A stretch of DNA of 48,981 bases from IMG/VR virus record IMGVR_UViG_3300045971_000856, positions 1 to 48,981 of that record; one strand, written 5' to 3'. A program made the position numbers and the translations under genes. Below, piece after piece: positions 9,772-17,406 of this stretch. The notes beneath the pieces were generated by a model. That model made no database searches and was not told where the DNA came from. It saw only the letters and a list, made by a program, of their open reading frames with translations. Every line of letters begins with the position of its first letter. The stretch's first letter is position 1. This DNA is from a virus.

Positions 9772-10311
9772 TTAATTAAATTCCATTTTGAATTGATTAG
9801 AAAATTGTGCCATTGCTTTTTTCTTTTCTTTCTCGATTACTTTTAATTCTTCAAGATTATCCAAAAGAGAAATTGCTGTTTGGTCGCCTGTCTCACGAAC
9901 TTTTTTTATCAGGTCAGCAATTTGTTGTTTTTTAATTTCAGCTTCTGAAATTTTAGTTCCTACAACCTTTTGGCTTCCAAAAAGTAAATTATCGAGTGTG
10001 TCGAATATCCAAACTTCAAATTTAACATCTAACCAAGTTGCAAATTTTAAAGCCAATCTTCTTTCGAAATAGATACCCATGTGACCGCGATTATCTATTA
10101 TTTTTAAATCTGAATGGACGCTTTTTAGCGTCTGTTCAACTTCAAAAATATAATCTTTTGTTGATTGATTTGCTAAAAAATCTTTTGTTCGTTTTCCAAA
10201 TGCTTTTGCCATTTCGGTTGCATTAACCATTACATTTTTTTCACATCCAAAAAGGAAGTGAATTTCGGTGTCTTGATAGATGAACTCAAGTGCTTTTGAT
10301 TCGTTTTTCAT
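9772..10311 (-). CDS. KilA-N domain protein (antirepressor-like)
   Basis: This 179-residue protein carries a KilA-N domain at about residues 10-115. The signature VNATEMAKAFGKRTKDFLAN is followed by RGHMGIYFERRLALKFATWL and FEVWIFDTL. The C-terminal 60 residues are Lys/Glu-rich and probably coiled coil. KilA-N proteins of phages bind DNA and often act as antirepressors. Its promoter has host-type spacing, not the phage late element, so it could be expressed from the prophage. It probably works with the P22_AR_N protein encoded just downstream. Confidence 0.85.
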   Translation of the reverse strand: MKNESKALEFIYQDTEIHFLFGCEKNVMVNATEMAKAFGKRTKDFLANQSTKDYIFEVEQTLKSVHSDLKIIDNRGHMGIYFERRLALKFATWLDVKFEVWIFDTLDNLLFGSQKVVGTKISEAEIKKQQIADLIKKVRETGDQTAISLLDNLEELKVIEKEKKKAMAQFSNQFKMEFN

Positions 10312-10342
10312 AATAATTATTTTTTTAATAAGTTATTTAATA

Positions 10343-10372
10343 CAAATATATATGTAAATAATTGATAATCAA
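10343..10372 (-). promoter_or_regulatory. Host-type promoter of the antirepressor islet
   Basis: On the minus strand TTG (10370-10372) lies 19 bp before TATATTTG (10343-10350), a perfect match to the Bacteroidetes TAnnTTTG -7 box with normal -33/-7 spacing. The KilA-N start codon is 31 bp downstream. No TGTCACA element is present, in contrast to the late units. Confidence 0.65.
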
Positions 10373-10401
10373 TACATTAAATTAAAAATTAACATAAATA
10401 A

Positions 10402-10430
10402 ATAAAAAAGCCCCAAATGAATGAGGCTTA
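10402..10430 (-). terminator. Rho-independent terminator after the chaperone-position genes
   Basis: AAGCCCC (10408-10414) pairs with GAGGCTT (10423-10429) with one G-U pair around an 8-base loop. The A-rich plus strand at 10402-10409 gives the leftward transcript a T-run. It separates the upstream tail genes from the KilA-N islet. Confidence 0.75.
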
Positions 10431-10460
10431 AAGTGGCATTTGTGGTATTTGCTTCTGGAA

Positions 10461-10862
10461 TTATTCTGCTATTTCAAAAATTGATATTTCATGTTTTGTG
10501 GTAGCAATATTATCATCATCGATTAGAGTAAGCTCGTTACGGTATGATTTCCATAATGAACCTGCATCTACTATGGTTGCATACTCAGTAAGGTAATCCT
10601 TTGTATTTCGATACAACTCATCGCACTGGGTTTGGGTAATCAATGTTGCGATGTCGATTTCACCTTTTAGGTAATGGAGAAAGGCTTGCCTATCGGCATA
10701 CAGAATCTTACCTGTAGTGGTCAACTGTATTTTTAGTGGATCGTAATTACTAAAAGCGGGTGAATCCCAAACAAGGTTCATGGCTTCCTTGAATGATTTG
10801 TCTTTGATAGATAATCTTATGCCCTTGCCATAGAATACTTTTACATTTACCACGCTAGACAT
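10461..10862 (-). CDS. Unknown protein in tail-chaperone position
   Basis: This 133-residue soluble protein has no recognised domain. It begins with a beta-rich segment (MSSVVNVKVFYGKGIRLS) and continues with helical, acidic sequence. It overlaps the preceding gene by 8 bp. Two small overlapping genes upstream of a tape measure gene are classically tail assembly chaperones (lambda gpG/gpGT arrangement), but here the antirepressor islet intervenes and no programmed frameshift signal was identified. The assignment as a tail chaperone is positional only. Confidence 0.5.
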   Translation of the reverse strand: MSSVVNVKVFYGKGIRLSIKDKSFKEAMNLVWDSPAFSNYDPLKIQLTTTGKILYADRQAFLHYLKGEIDIATLITQTQCDELYRNTKDYLTEYATIVDAGSLWKSYRNELTLIDDDNIATTKHEISIFEIAE

Positions 10863-11148
10863 TTTTTAAGCATTTTTGTAGTTCGCGATATTCGGTAACT
10901 GCTGTACGAAACTCTTCTCCGGTAAAAGGCTGTAGGTTTTCGGCTAAGCATTTCAAAATACTTATGGCATTGATACACTCTTTTCTAAGAGTTAGATCAT
11001 CCATGTGTTCGGTTTCCAATTCGAGGTTGAAAATTAATTGAAAAGTGGCTGGCATTTGTTGTACTTCTTCGGGAGTAATACTCCATAGGAAGTCTGCCAT
11101 TGCTGGCATTACATCAGTGTGTGATGTTTTTACATTTTCTTTTAGCAT
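10855..11148 (-). CDS. Unknown small protein in tail-chaperone position
   Basis: About 97 residues, largely helical and acidic (for example PEEVQQMPATFQLIFNLELE), with no recognised domain. A GTG start at 11169 is possible, but the ATG at 11148 (MLKENVKTS) is preferred. It is the first gene after a structured, roughly 150-base leader and overlaps the next gene by 8 bp. Position before the tape measure gene suggests a tail assembly chaperone; this is inference. Confidence 0.5.
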   Translation of the reverse strand: MLKENVKTSHTDVMPAMADFLWSITPEEVQQMPATFQLIFNLELETEHMDDLTLRKECINAISILKCLAENLQPFTGEEFRTAVTEYRELQKCLKNV

Positions 11149-11171
11149 AATCGAAAATATTAGATACACGA

Positions 11172-11307
11172 AATCCTCGCTTTAGATGTGCTAAAATACC
11201 CTTAACGGATAGATTTCCCTTCGTTTCCTAAGGGACATCATTGCGAGGATTCGCTTATGTTAACTTTAAAAAAGTTTTTGTGGATTGCTCCGTTAAGTAT
11301 TTTAGCA
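11172..11307 (-). promoter_or_regulatory. Structured leader with overlapping inverted repeats
   Basis: Three inverted repeats interleave: AATCCTCGC (11172-11180) with GCGAGGATT (11243-11251); an 18-20 base pair of arms at 11190-11209 and 11289-11306 that match except for a two-base insertion; and CCCTT (11217-11221) with AAGGG (11230-11234). The first two overlap without nesting, so they could not both form as simple hairpins. A -7 box TATATTTG lies at 11319-11326 on the minus strand, which would place all of this in the 5' leader of the chaperone-position genes. Confidence 0.5.
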
Positions 11308-11338
11308 GAGCAAACGTACAAATATAAATTGAATGCAC

Positions 11339-11370
11339 AAAAAAAAAGATGTGTATTTGCACATCTTTAT
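11339..11370 (-). terminator. Rho-independent terminator of the lipoprotein islet
   Basis: AAAGATGTG (11345-11353) and CACATCTTT (11360-11368) form a perfect 9-bp stem with a 6-base loop. Nine A residues at 11339-11347 give a strong T-run on the leftward transcript. Confidence 0.88.
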
Positions 11371-11387
11371 ATTTAATGAATAAAATT

Positions 11388-11603
11388 CTATTTTTTTAAG
11401 TTAAATAAAACAAAGGCGGTTAAGAAGCCACCAATTAACGTGAAATAGAACCAAAATTGAAGATTTAGTTTAATTCGAGTGTTGCTTTTTTCAATTTCAG
11501 TTAATAACCGAGTCTGTTTTTCTTGAAGTTCACGATCTGTGAGTTTCTCAATACTTTCATAAAAATTTTTTGAGTTATTATCTTTGTAATAAATTGGATT
11601 CAT
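11388..11603 (-). CDS. Small membrane protein with coiled coil
   Basis: 71 residues. The first 45 are charged and helical (KLTDRELQEKQTRLLTEIEK), probably a coiled coil. They are followed by one hydrophobic helix (FWFYFTLIGGFLTAFVLFNL) ending in two lysines. No signal peptide is present; a C-terminal anchor in the inner membrane is likely. It is the second gene of the two-gene lipoprotein islet, bracketed by terminators. The function is not recognised; superinfection exclusion is one possibility for such islets but there is no direct evidence. Confidence 0.65.
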   Translation of the reverse strand: MNPIYYKDNNSKNFYESIEKLTDRELQEKQTRLLTEIEKSNTRIKLNLQFWFYFTLIGGFLTAFVLFNLKK

Positions 11604-11622
11604 ATGTTATAGTTTATGGTTA

Positions 11623-12324
11623 TTATTTATACTCTTCTGATTGAATTTTAATTAAGTCCCAATTATCCATATCTACCCAATTTCCTCCCTTGAAACCTAA
11701 AGTAACTTTATAGATAAATTCTTTTTCAACACCATATGAATTCTTAGCACTTACTTTTCTTAAAACGGTATAAGTTCCATCTGAGTTTTTATCGTTTGAA
11801 CAATCAAACATTGAAAAATCTGCAGTAGATGGGTTTTGTAGATCTTTTTTTATAAAATCTTCTGAGATGATACAAGGGTTTGCTGAATCATCGGAATTTG
11901 TATAGGATGATGAATTTGAATAAGATTCGTCCTTTTGTATAGGTCTTGCATCGCAAACTTTAGGACCATACATAAAAAGTAAATCTTCAAAATATGGTAT
12001 TTTATGATACTTTTTCATGTATTGTTTCAATTCAGTTCCTTGTAATTTTAATCCTTTTTGATATACTTCACAAAAGGATTCTTTTTTAAATAATCCTGAC
12101 TGTATTGTAGATTTGAATTCTTTAAACTGAGATTCAGTAAAATCAGCATTTTCTTTAAATCCATTCTCTTTTAAAAATTGTTGCTGAGGAGTTAAAGGCT
12201 TTTCGTCAACAATAATTTCAGTGGTATCAACAGCAATAGTTTCTTCACTTGTTAAGTCTTGGCTTTCTTGATTTTTACAAGAAACAATACTTAGGGTAAT
12301 GAATAACAGAATAATTTTTTTCAT
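11623..12324 (-). CDS. Predicted prophage-encoded lipoprotein
   Basis: The N-terminus MKKIILLFITLSIVSC is a lipoprotein signal peptide with cleavage before C16. An acidic linker follows. The C-terminal 75 residues (from about 155: IKKDLQNPSTADFSMF, then KVSAKNSYGVEKEFIYKVTLGF) resemble a widespread extracytoplasmic domain with the pattern LksPsTAdFp...NsfG. Two internal cysteines (about 83 and 124) could pair. The gene has a -7-like box (TATATTTA, 12348-12355) and terminators on both sides, so it can be expressed apart from the late genes. A lysogenic-conversion function at the cell surface is plausible but unproven. Confidence 0.75.
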   Translation of the reverse strand: MKKIILLFITLSIVSCKNQESQDLTSEETIAVDTTEIIVDEKPLTPQQQFLKENGFKENADFTESQFKEFKSTIQSGLFKKESFCEVYQKGLKLQGTELKQYMKKYHKIPYFEDLLFMYGPKVCDARPIQKDESYSNSSSYTNSDDSANPCIISEDFIKKDLQNPSTADFSMFDCSNDKNSDGTYTVLRKVSAKNSYGVEKEFIYKVTLGFKGGNWVDMDNWDLIKIQSEEYK

Positions 12325-12356
12325 AATTAAATTTTTTAGTTAAGTTGTAAATATAA

Positions 12357-12386
12357 GAAAATCCCTCTTTACGGGAGGGATTTTCT
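12357..12386. terminator. Bidirectional terminator hairpin after the neck genes
   Basis: AAAATCCCTC (12358-12367) and GAGGGATTTT (12375-12384) form a perfect 10-bp stem with a 7-base loop. T-runs are available in both directions. It starts 3 bp from the stop codon of the leftward morphogenesis gene and isolates the lipoprotein islet downstream. Confidence 0.85.
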
Positions 12387-12764
12387 TTAATCTTCTAAAT
12401 TTCTTAACTCTTCCTTGATGGCATTGGTAAATCCAAAATGCAACTCCTTGATGATGTTGTTGTAATGGCCCCAAATAATACGGTTGTGTATAGGGTGTGA
12501 TTTCTTTCGGGTTTTGCCTTTTTTGGAAGTTCGCATTTTCATATCGACAAATCGATGTTTCTTGAGGTGGGTGTAATCCAATCCGTTTTCGGTAACGGTA
12601 AAGCCACGCCCTGAGTACCAATCGTTATTCTCAAAACCACGACTTGACATATATTTTCGCTGTGCCTGGTCAATGTCTTTGGCGCTATCCTGCATCACTC
12701 TGCGTATGAAACGCCCTTGGAGGATTTGTTCTGAAAGGTTTTCGCGGGATTGGAGTAGACTCAT
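12387..12764 (-). CDS. Putative virion morphogenesis/neck protein
   Basis: 125 residues, very basic, with no membrane segment. The sequence contains SSRGFENNDWYSGRGFTVTEN and a Lys/Arg-rich stretch (KMRTSKKGKTRKKSHPIHNR). It is the last gene of the portal/neck unit, where head-tail joining or tail completion proteins are expected. The start overlaps the stop codon of the small HTH gene by 4 bp (ATGA), so the two are translationally coupled. No family is recognised with confidence. Confidence 0.55.
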   Translation of the reverse strand: MSLLQSRENLSEQILQGRFIRRVMQDSAKDIDQAQRKYMSSRGFENNDWYSGRGFTVTENGLDYTHLKKHRFVDMKMRTSKKGKTRKKSHPIHNRIIWGHYNNIIKELHFGFTNAIKEELRNLED

Positions 12765-12949
12765 GATTCTGTGACTTTAATTTTATTCAACTGATGCAAA
12801 ACATTTAACATGTCGCCAATATTTGGTTTTGCACCACGGCCTTTACGCCAATTGTAAATTTTGTCTTCGGAAATGTCATTTAATTTTTTGTAAATCGCTT
12901 TCTCTTCAATTACTGAATGAAACAATACTTCGATTTGTTCTGTTGTCAT
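12761..12949 (-). CDS. Small HTH-like DNA-binding protein
   Basis: 62 residues, all of it a compact helical domain: EQIEVLFHSVIEEKAIYKKL, then DISEDKIYNWRKGRGAKPNIGDMLNVLHQL. The stretch SEDKIYNWRKGRG looks like a recognition-helix segment similar to small Cro/XRE-like proteins, although the fold cannot be proved by eye. A perfect palindrome (12959-12980) lies just upstream of its start codon and a related one lies before the rightward SymE islet, so it may be an autoregulated repressor. It sits inside the neck gene cluster, an unusual place for a regulator. Confidence 0.6.
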   Translation of the reverse strand: MTTEQIEVLFHSVIEEKAIYKKLNDISEDKIYNWRKGRGAKPNIGDMLNVLHQLNKIKVTES

Positions 12950-12958
12950 GGCTCTTTG

Positions 12959-12980
12959 TTTTCCGTAAAGATACGGAAAA
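12959..12980. promoter_or_regulatory. Palindromic operator TTTTCCGTA-N4-TACGGAAAA
   Basis: Two perfect 9-base arms (12959-12967 and 12972-12980) are separated by four bases. The palindrome lies between the stop codon of the preceding leftward gene and the start of the small HTH gene, 10 bp before that start. On the minus strand it contains TATCTTTA, close to a -7 box. The same core occurs at 17723-17740. Confidence 0.65.
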
Positions 12981-12981
12981 A

Positions 12982-13458
12982 CTACGGAGTATCAAAATTT
13001 AATTCGACCATCCAACCGTTGCATTGATCCATTTTCCAGACTGGACTTACCCGTATCGAATTTTCGTCTAGCCACGAAAGGAAATTGCAAAAAACACCTT
13101 CACGATTGCTTTTATCTTCGATAAGCTTATCTACCAAAGCCTGTGCTTTGGCTTGGGTTTGCACAAATATATTAAGATAACCATCACGGTCATGCTCGGA
13201 ATAATCGGTTTTGTCGAGTATGAAAAACTGCAGCATATTTTCCCACTTGGAGCGGTCTTCTTCGCCTTTCATTTGAAACTCGGGCATTACTGCGATAAGA
13301 AAGGTATTATCCTCTTCAACTCGCTCTTTGAGAAGTTTGGATAACTCGCTATTATCGATTATCATATCGGTGTAATTGAATAGCTTTTTGCCGTTTTCGT
13401 CTAGTAGTTGTGCGCACACTTCGGCTTGATATTCTCGTAATCTATTTAGTGGTAGCAT
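12982..13458 (-). CDS. Unknown structural-module protein
   Basis: 158 residues, acidic, mixed alpha/beta, no membrane segment. No family is recognised. It overlaps the preceding gene by 17 bp and ends beside the palindromic operator. Its place between portal and tape measure suggests a neck, connector or tail-completion role; this is positional inference only. The C-terminal part contains VSPVWKMDQCNGWMVELNF. Confidence 0.5.
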   Translation of the reverse strand: MLPLNRLREYQAEVCAQLLDENGKKLFNYTDMIIDNSELSKLLKERVEEDNTFLIAVMPEFQMKGEEDRSKWENMLQFFILDKTDYSEHDRDGYLNIFVQTQAKAQALVDKLIEDKSNREGVFCNFLSWLDENSIRVSPVWKMDQCNGWMVELNFDTP

Positions 13459-14356
13459 TTTTCTCGTGGTTTTGGCGTTCTAAATCGGTTCGTCTCAAAT
13501 CGTACATTCTGACCATTATATCCCAAAAATTGGTATTACGGACTTGCTCAATGTTCCCGAAGGTTCCGCTTTCGGCAAGGCTAAAGGCGATACTGTCCAT
13601 TCCTATTCCTGGTATATCGTCAGATTCGGGTTCGTTGCTCTCTTCTTTACCGCTTTCGAACAAAATTGAGAAATCAATTTCTTTTCCTCCCCACGGTATT
13701 TTGGCATCGATAAGGTATTTTTGAAAACTCGCAAACAGCAAATAAAATCCGTAAACAAAGCCTATATGTGCGTGCTTAAGTTGTTCGACATTGATTTCAA
13801 GTAACTTTGAATTGTACGGTTCCCGAATGTCACCATCGTAGGAACTCAATCGTTTCTTGATGAAATGAAAGGACTTTTTGGGACGATAGAATAATGCAGT
13901 CAAGAGTTTTAAGAGTTCCATGTCGCCCGTGGCGTGGAAATCAAGAAATAAACGCAAGGCATCGGTGTACTCGCCAAAAGTCATATTCATAAAACTATCG
14001 CTTGGACCATAAAGCGTTTTGAATAATGGTCTAAAGCTTGGAATCGGGTTATGAATGTAATATTGCTTGATGATTTTCTGTCCCTGTTCGTCGGTATCAA
14101 AGAAATCGTCGATTAGTTCGGAAATTAAATAAATATTAGCAAACTTCAAATCATCATCGTCACCCTCTTTTTTGGATGGTACCATATTCATGAGTTTGTA
14201 AACTGCATGGATACGGAATTCATCATACGTAATCTGTTGATTCTGATAATAGAATATCAACTCGCACATATCCATATATTGCTGTTGGTCACACTCGGAT
14301 AAATCGCTAGGGATGTAGCGTTTTATATTAGTCTCTGGGCTTTCGATAACGTGCAT
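13442..14356 (-). CDS. Unknown neck/tail assembly protein
   Basis: 304 residues, mostly helical and acidic, with a low-complexity acidic linker (ESGKEESNEPESDD). The C-terminus reads GTFGNIEQVRNTNFWDIMVRMYDLRR, a pattern seen in proteins of tail-assembly-chaperone position in some phages, but the comparison is weak. It lies one base from the upstream gene and overlaps the next by 17 bp, so it is co-translated with its neighbours. Confidence 0.5.
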   Translation of the reverse strand: MHVIESPETNIKRYIPSDLSECDQQQYMDMCELIFYYQNQQITYDEFRIHAVYKLMNMVPSKKEGDDDDLKFANIYLISELIDDFFDTDEQGQKIIKQYYIHNPIPSFRPLFKTLYGPSDSFMNMTFGEYTDALRLFLDFHATGDMELLKLLTALFYRPKKSFHFIKKRLSSYDGDIREPYNSKLLEINVEQLKHAHIGFVYGFYLLFASFQKYLIDAKIPWGGKEIDFSILFESGKEESNEPESDDIPGIGMDSIAFSLAESGTFGNIEQVRNTNFWDIMVRMYDLRRTDLERQNHEKNATTK

Positions 14357-14668
14357 TTATGCGGATAGCTTTAAGTTACGGTATAATTTTATATCAAGTT
14401 GCTTCATTTGATCGCCATACTTGATTAATACTTCCTCTCTTATTTCGGCATCGCTTTTGTACCATGGTGGAATGAACTTAGAAGATGTATTGATCGCAAT
14501 GAATTCTTTAACCATTTGCAGAATTTTTCCTTTTAGGATGATTCTATCGACTTCACGGTCTTCGATGGTTTTGTACAATTTTTTGTTGATTTTTTTGAAC
14601 TTCATTATTGTTTTGAAATTCCATAGGTAATTAAAGAAAAGGGCAATTTTGTTTAATAGTGACTTCAT
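14357..14668 (-). CDS. Small basic protein of the neck unit, unknown
   Basis: 103 residues, Lys-rich and helical. The N-terminal 20 residues (LLNKIALFFNYLWNFKTIM) are amphipathic rather than a clear membrane helix. The C-terminal half contains FIPPWYKSDAEIREEVLIKYGDQ cut by charged turns. Immediately adjacent to the next gene (no gap). Function unknown; probably structural or assembly-related from context. Confidence 0.5.
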   Translation of the reverse strand: MKSLLNKIALFFNYLWNFKTIMKFKKINKKLYKTIEDREVDRIILKGKILQMVKEFIAINTSSKFIPPWYKSDAEIREEVLIKYGDQMKQLDIKLYRNLKLSA

Positions 14669-14696
14669 TAGTTAAGGTTTTGGATGGATATATTTA

Positions 14697-15689
14697 TTAT
14701 GCTGATATGTATTTATCTCCAAATATTTGTTCTGGGATTACATTAATAGTTTCTTCAATGGTTGGTGATGGTTCTAAAAGTTTTTCTATTTCTAGAATTA
14801 CCCTGTCAAAATCCAAAGTCCAAGCTTGTGCTGCTTCTTGTGTTTCATTTTTCAAGGCTGGTTTTGCTCCTCTAGTAGTCGCTCTATCACTGGTTACATG
14901 CTGTAAAACACCTTCGGGATACAATTGAACAGATAATCGTGGCATAGCCCAAGCAAATGAATACGCTACCGATGCTTTTTGAATTAAGCGAATCAACTCT
15001 AAATCATTGGCATCGGTTATAGGCGTATTCTCTTTTAGCGCCTGTTTCAATGCGTTTAATTTTTCAGAACCTACACGAGGTCTGATTTCATATTGCTCGC
15101 AATCCGAAATGCCAGGGGCTAATTTTATTAATAACAATCTTGATTTAAGCGGAAATACTTTGTCGAAATCGGAAACTGTTCTGATGAATAGATCATGCGT
15201 TGCTTTAAAAGCATCGCTAGTAGTCCAGATGGTGTATAAGGTTGTAGAAATTTCAACCTCTATTTTTGAACGGTCAAGGAATTTGATTAAATCATCCAAT
15301 GCACGGTAATAGCGTTTTTCCATTGCTGCATTGTCTTTGTCAAGTAACCACTCGAACGCTTGTTTTTCGTTTTCATCTTGGCGCATTTTACGACCATTAT
15401 TGGTGTGTGACAAATCATTTGTAGGAGAGAACAATCGATAAGCGTTTACGGCTATCGGATAACGAATGGCATAAATAAAATCTTTGTCTTCTTCTGCGAT
15501 TGTTCCATTATTAAAGGCTTCAACTGCTTTTTTATATACTTTTTCTCCAACCAAATCTATCACATCATTGGTGGCAGTGATTAGGTCGGGGATAAGATTT
15601 TTTAACTTCAAATCGGCATCGATGAAACCCATTAACTCTTTGAGTTCGGTATTGCCTGTAGTTCCTGTGGTTGTAAATAGTAGTTTCAT
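14697..15689 (-). CDS. Putative head-tail connector protein
   Basis: 330 residues, helical, following the portal gene with a 1-bp gap. It resembles the uncharacterised proteins that sit directly after portal genes in Bacteroidetes phages. The N-terminus (MKLLFTTTGTTGNTELKELMGF) and the motif YAIRYPIAVNAYRLFSPTND are notable. The position immediately after portal in many tailed phages belongs to adaptor or neck proteins, which is the basis of the call. No catalytic motif is seen. Confidence 0.55.
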   Translation of the reverse strand: MKLLFTTTGTTGNTELKELMGFIDADLKLKNLIPDLITATNDVIDLVGEKVYKKAVEAFNNGTIAEEDKDFIYAIRYPIAVNAYRLFSPTNDLSHTNNGRKMRQDENEKQAFEWLLDKDNAAMEKRYYRALDDLIKFLDRSKIEVEISTTLYTIWTTSDAFKATHDLFIRTVSDFDKVFPLKSRLLLIKLAPGISDCEQYEIRPRVGSEKLNALKQALKENTPITDANDLELIRLIQKASVAYSFAWAMPRLSVQLYPEGVLQHVTSDRATTRGAKPALKNETQEAAQAWTLDFDRVILEIEKLLEPSPTIEETINVIPEQIFGDKYISA

Positions 15690-15690
15690 C

Positions 15691-17064
15691 TTACTTATTT
15701 ATTATTCGGTCTTTTGGTGTAACGGCTTCTTCTTTTTCGGGCTTTTCGTGGTAGAAACCAAGTTTTAGCCCTTTGTTCGGAAAATTGACTTTGAGCGCAT
15801 AGTTTATGGCTTTCATAATTATTAGTTCGGGAATATCAATACCGGTCTGAAGAAAGGTTTTAAGCGCGTATATTTGTTCGGAACCTGAATCACTTTTTCC
15901 ACTCTCGGAAACGTTACCCAACGCAGAGTGCAGATTTAGACCCGCAGACAATGCATGATCGGCACGCTCTGATATTGATATTTGAGCTTCAACAAAGTCT
16001 TTGATGTTCTGGTCTATCACTTTGATTTCCCAACCGTGCTCAATAAGGTTTGTTCCTTCTACTGTAAAACTTTTGGTAGTATGGAGATACTTACCTGTAT
16101 TTTCATCTCCTGATAGTACTACCGATATCTTTTCAAGGAATTGTTTTTGGTACTCCAATAGCATTGAGGGTTTATAAATCTGTCCTTTTTGTACGCAACT
16201 GGATTCTATTTCATTTTTCTTTTTATCCCAAAATGCTTGAGGCGAAACAATATGGTACTTTAGGTTAATAGAGTTTTTGGATAAAGCCTTGAATATTAAC
16301 GGCACCGCAGTAGAGCGATTCAGCCATTCGAGAGAACCGTATAAATCGGGTACTGTATAATAATCTGTACAAAAGCTGTACATATTGGAATATAGTATGG
16401 CATTGGCATTGGCAAAAGGATTTTGGAAATCGAATAAGGCATATACATTAAAATCTGTCAAGGCTTGAACATTGCTAAACGACCAGTCTGATGTGATAGC
16501 GTGAGTAGCTTTACGGCTTTTGTTATTCTTAGCTGTGCCCAGTCGTGTTCTATCGCAATACTGATGCACTAACTTAGATATAAACGGAATACCAATGCGA
16601 GAACCTTTATTCAATTCAAACTTAGTAAATACTCCCTCTATGTGTTGGTAATCTGTACAAGCTTTTAGTAAGTAATCTTCATGCTCCCAAGACTCTAGCC
16701 ACTCCTGTACTTCAATATCTTCTTGAGGTATTCTAATCCGTTTATAACCTTCTGAGGTCTCTACTATTTTTTCTTTATATAATACAGGACCAGTACCCCA
16801 AATCAATTGAGTCTTCTTCTTTAATATACCAGGAGCAATGTAGTTAGTCTGTACTGTTTGTTTAATGATATCCGGTAGATCATTGTTGCTACCATAAGGA
16901 TGTACCAAGTAATCACCAATGAAACTACACTGACTATTCCAATCAAGGTTATTGTTGTCTGTCTTGAATTTATAGAAGTCTCTAGGTGTCTCACTCACTT
17001 GGTATGTGAATGCTACATCTGGTGTATCTATAATGGCATCTCTACCTATGTACTCTATATTCAT
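15691..17064 (-). CDS. Phage portal protein
   Basis: A 457-residue protein with features of Bacteroidetes phage portals: an N-terminal wing (NDLPDIIKQTVQTNYIAPGILKKK), a central region with GTGPVLYKEK, and a C-terminal helical domain with QISISERADHALSAGLNLH and SGKSDSGSEQIYALKTFL. Portal forms the DNA-entry channel of the capsid. The frame extends upstream to 17121, but the ATG at 17064 lies 2 bp after the stop codon of the preceding gene and is preferred. It follows that small gene in the portal/neck unit and precedes a putative connector. Confidence 0.75.
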   Translation of the reverse strand: MNIEYIGRDAIIDTPDVAFTYQVSETPRDFYKFKTDNNNLDWNSQCSFIGDYLVHPYGSNNDLPDIIKQTVQTNYIAPGILKKKTQLIWGTGPVLYKEKIVETSEGYKRIRIPQEDIEVQEWLESWEHEDYLLKACTDYQHIEGVFTKFELNKGSRIGIPFISKLVHQYCDRTRLGTAKNNKSRKATHAITSDWSFSNVQALTDFNVYALFDFQNPFANANAILYSNMYSFCTDYYTVPDLYGSLEWLNRSTAVPLIFKALSKNSINLKYHIVSPQAFWDKKKNEIESSCVQKGQIYKPSMLLEYQKQFLEKISVVLSGDENTGKYLHTTKSFTVEGTNLIEHGWEIKVIDQNIKDFVEAQISISERADHALSAGLNLHSALGNVSESGKSDSGSEQIYALKTFLQTGIDIPELIIMKAINYALKVNFPNKGLKLGFYHEKPEKEEAVTPKDRIINK

Positions 17065-17066
17065 AA

Positions 17067-17345
17067 CTATGGTTTTATCGTGTATCCGTTGAACTTCATT
17101 AGCAATGGGAGGTAGAACCAACGGCTCTTATCGTTACCATTCACATACCCTATCAAGATGTCAGCCTTATCACTCTGGTCATCACGGTAGCCCTTCCTTA
17201 GTTGAGCGTTTGCGACATCTTTGAACCCATCGCTCGTACCATTGGTCGCATTGAATGATAAGAAACTGAACGTGAACGGCACGCCTAACTCGGTTAGTCT
17301 TCGCATTCTTTTCAATGCATCGTACAGCTTGATGGTTTGGGACAT
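17067..17345 (-). CDS. Unknown small protein preceding the portal gene
   Basis: 92 residues, basic, no membrane segment, no recognised family. It begins MSQTIKLYDALKRMRRLTEL and contains FKDVANAQLRKGYR and a C-terminal aromatic patch (SRWFYLPLLMKFNGY). It is the first gene of the portal/neck transcription unit, 55 bp after a TGTCACA element, and ends 2 bp before the preferred portal start. It is probably co-translated with portal and may be a virion or assembly factor. Confidence 0.55.
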   Translation of the reverse strand: MSQTIKLYDALKRMRRLTELGVPFTFSFLSFNATNGTSDGFKDVANAQLRKGYRDDQSDKADILIGYVNGNDKSRWFYLPLLMKFNGYTIKP

Positions 17346-17370
17346 GTAATTACCTATTCTTAATGTTATA

Positions 17371-17406
17371 CAATAGTACTATTACCATAGCACTAATGGT
17401 GTGACA
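17371..17406 (-). promoter_or_regulatory. Late promoter of the portal/neck unit
   Basis: TGTCACA (17400-17406, minus strand), then exactly 21 bp, then TACTATTG (17371-17378), one base from the TAnnTTTG -7 consensus. The first start codon is about 26 bp further on. Spacing is identical to the other four late elements. Confidence 0.7.

Noticed and set aside
10461-11148. Programmed frameshift joining two tail chaperones
   Set aside because: The genes overlap by 8 bp, but no slippery heptamer was found in the overlap.
12340-12621. Leftward frame of 93 codons overlapping the morphogenesis gene
   Set aside because: It runs through the 12357-12386 terminator and in another frame of a better-supported gene.
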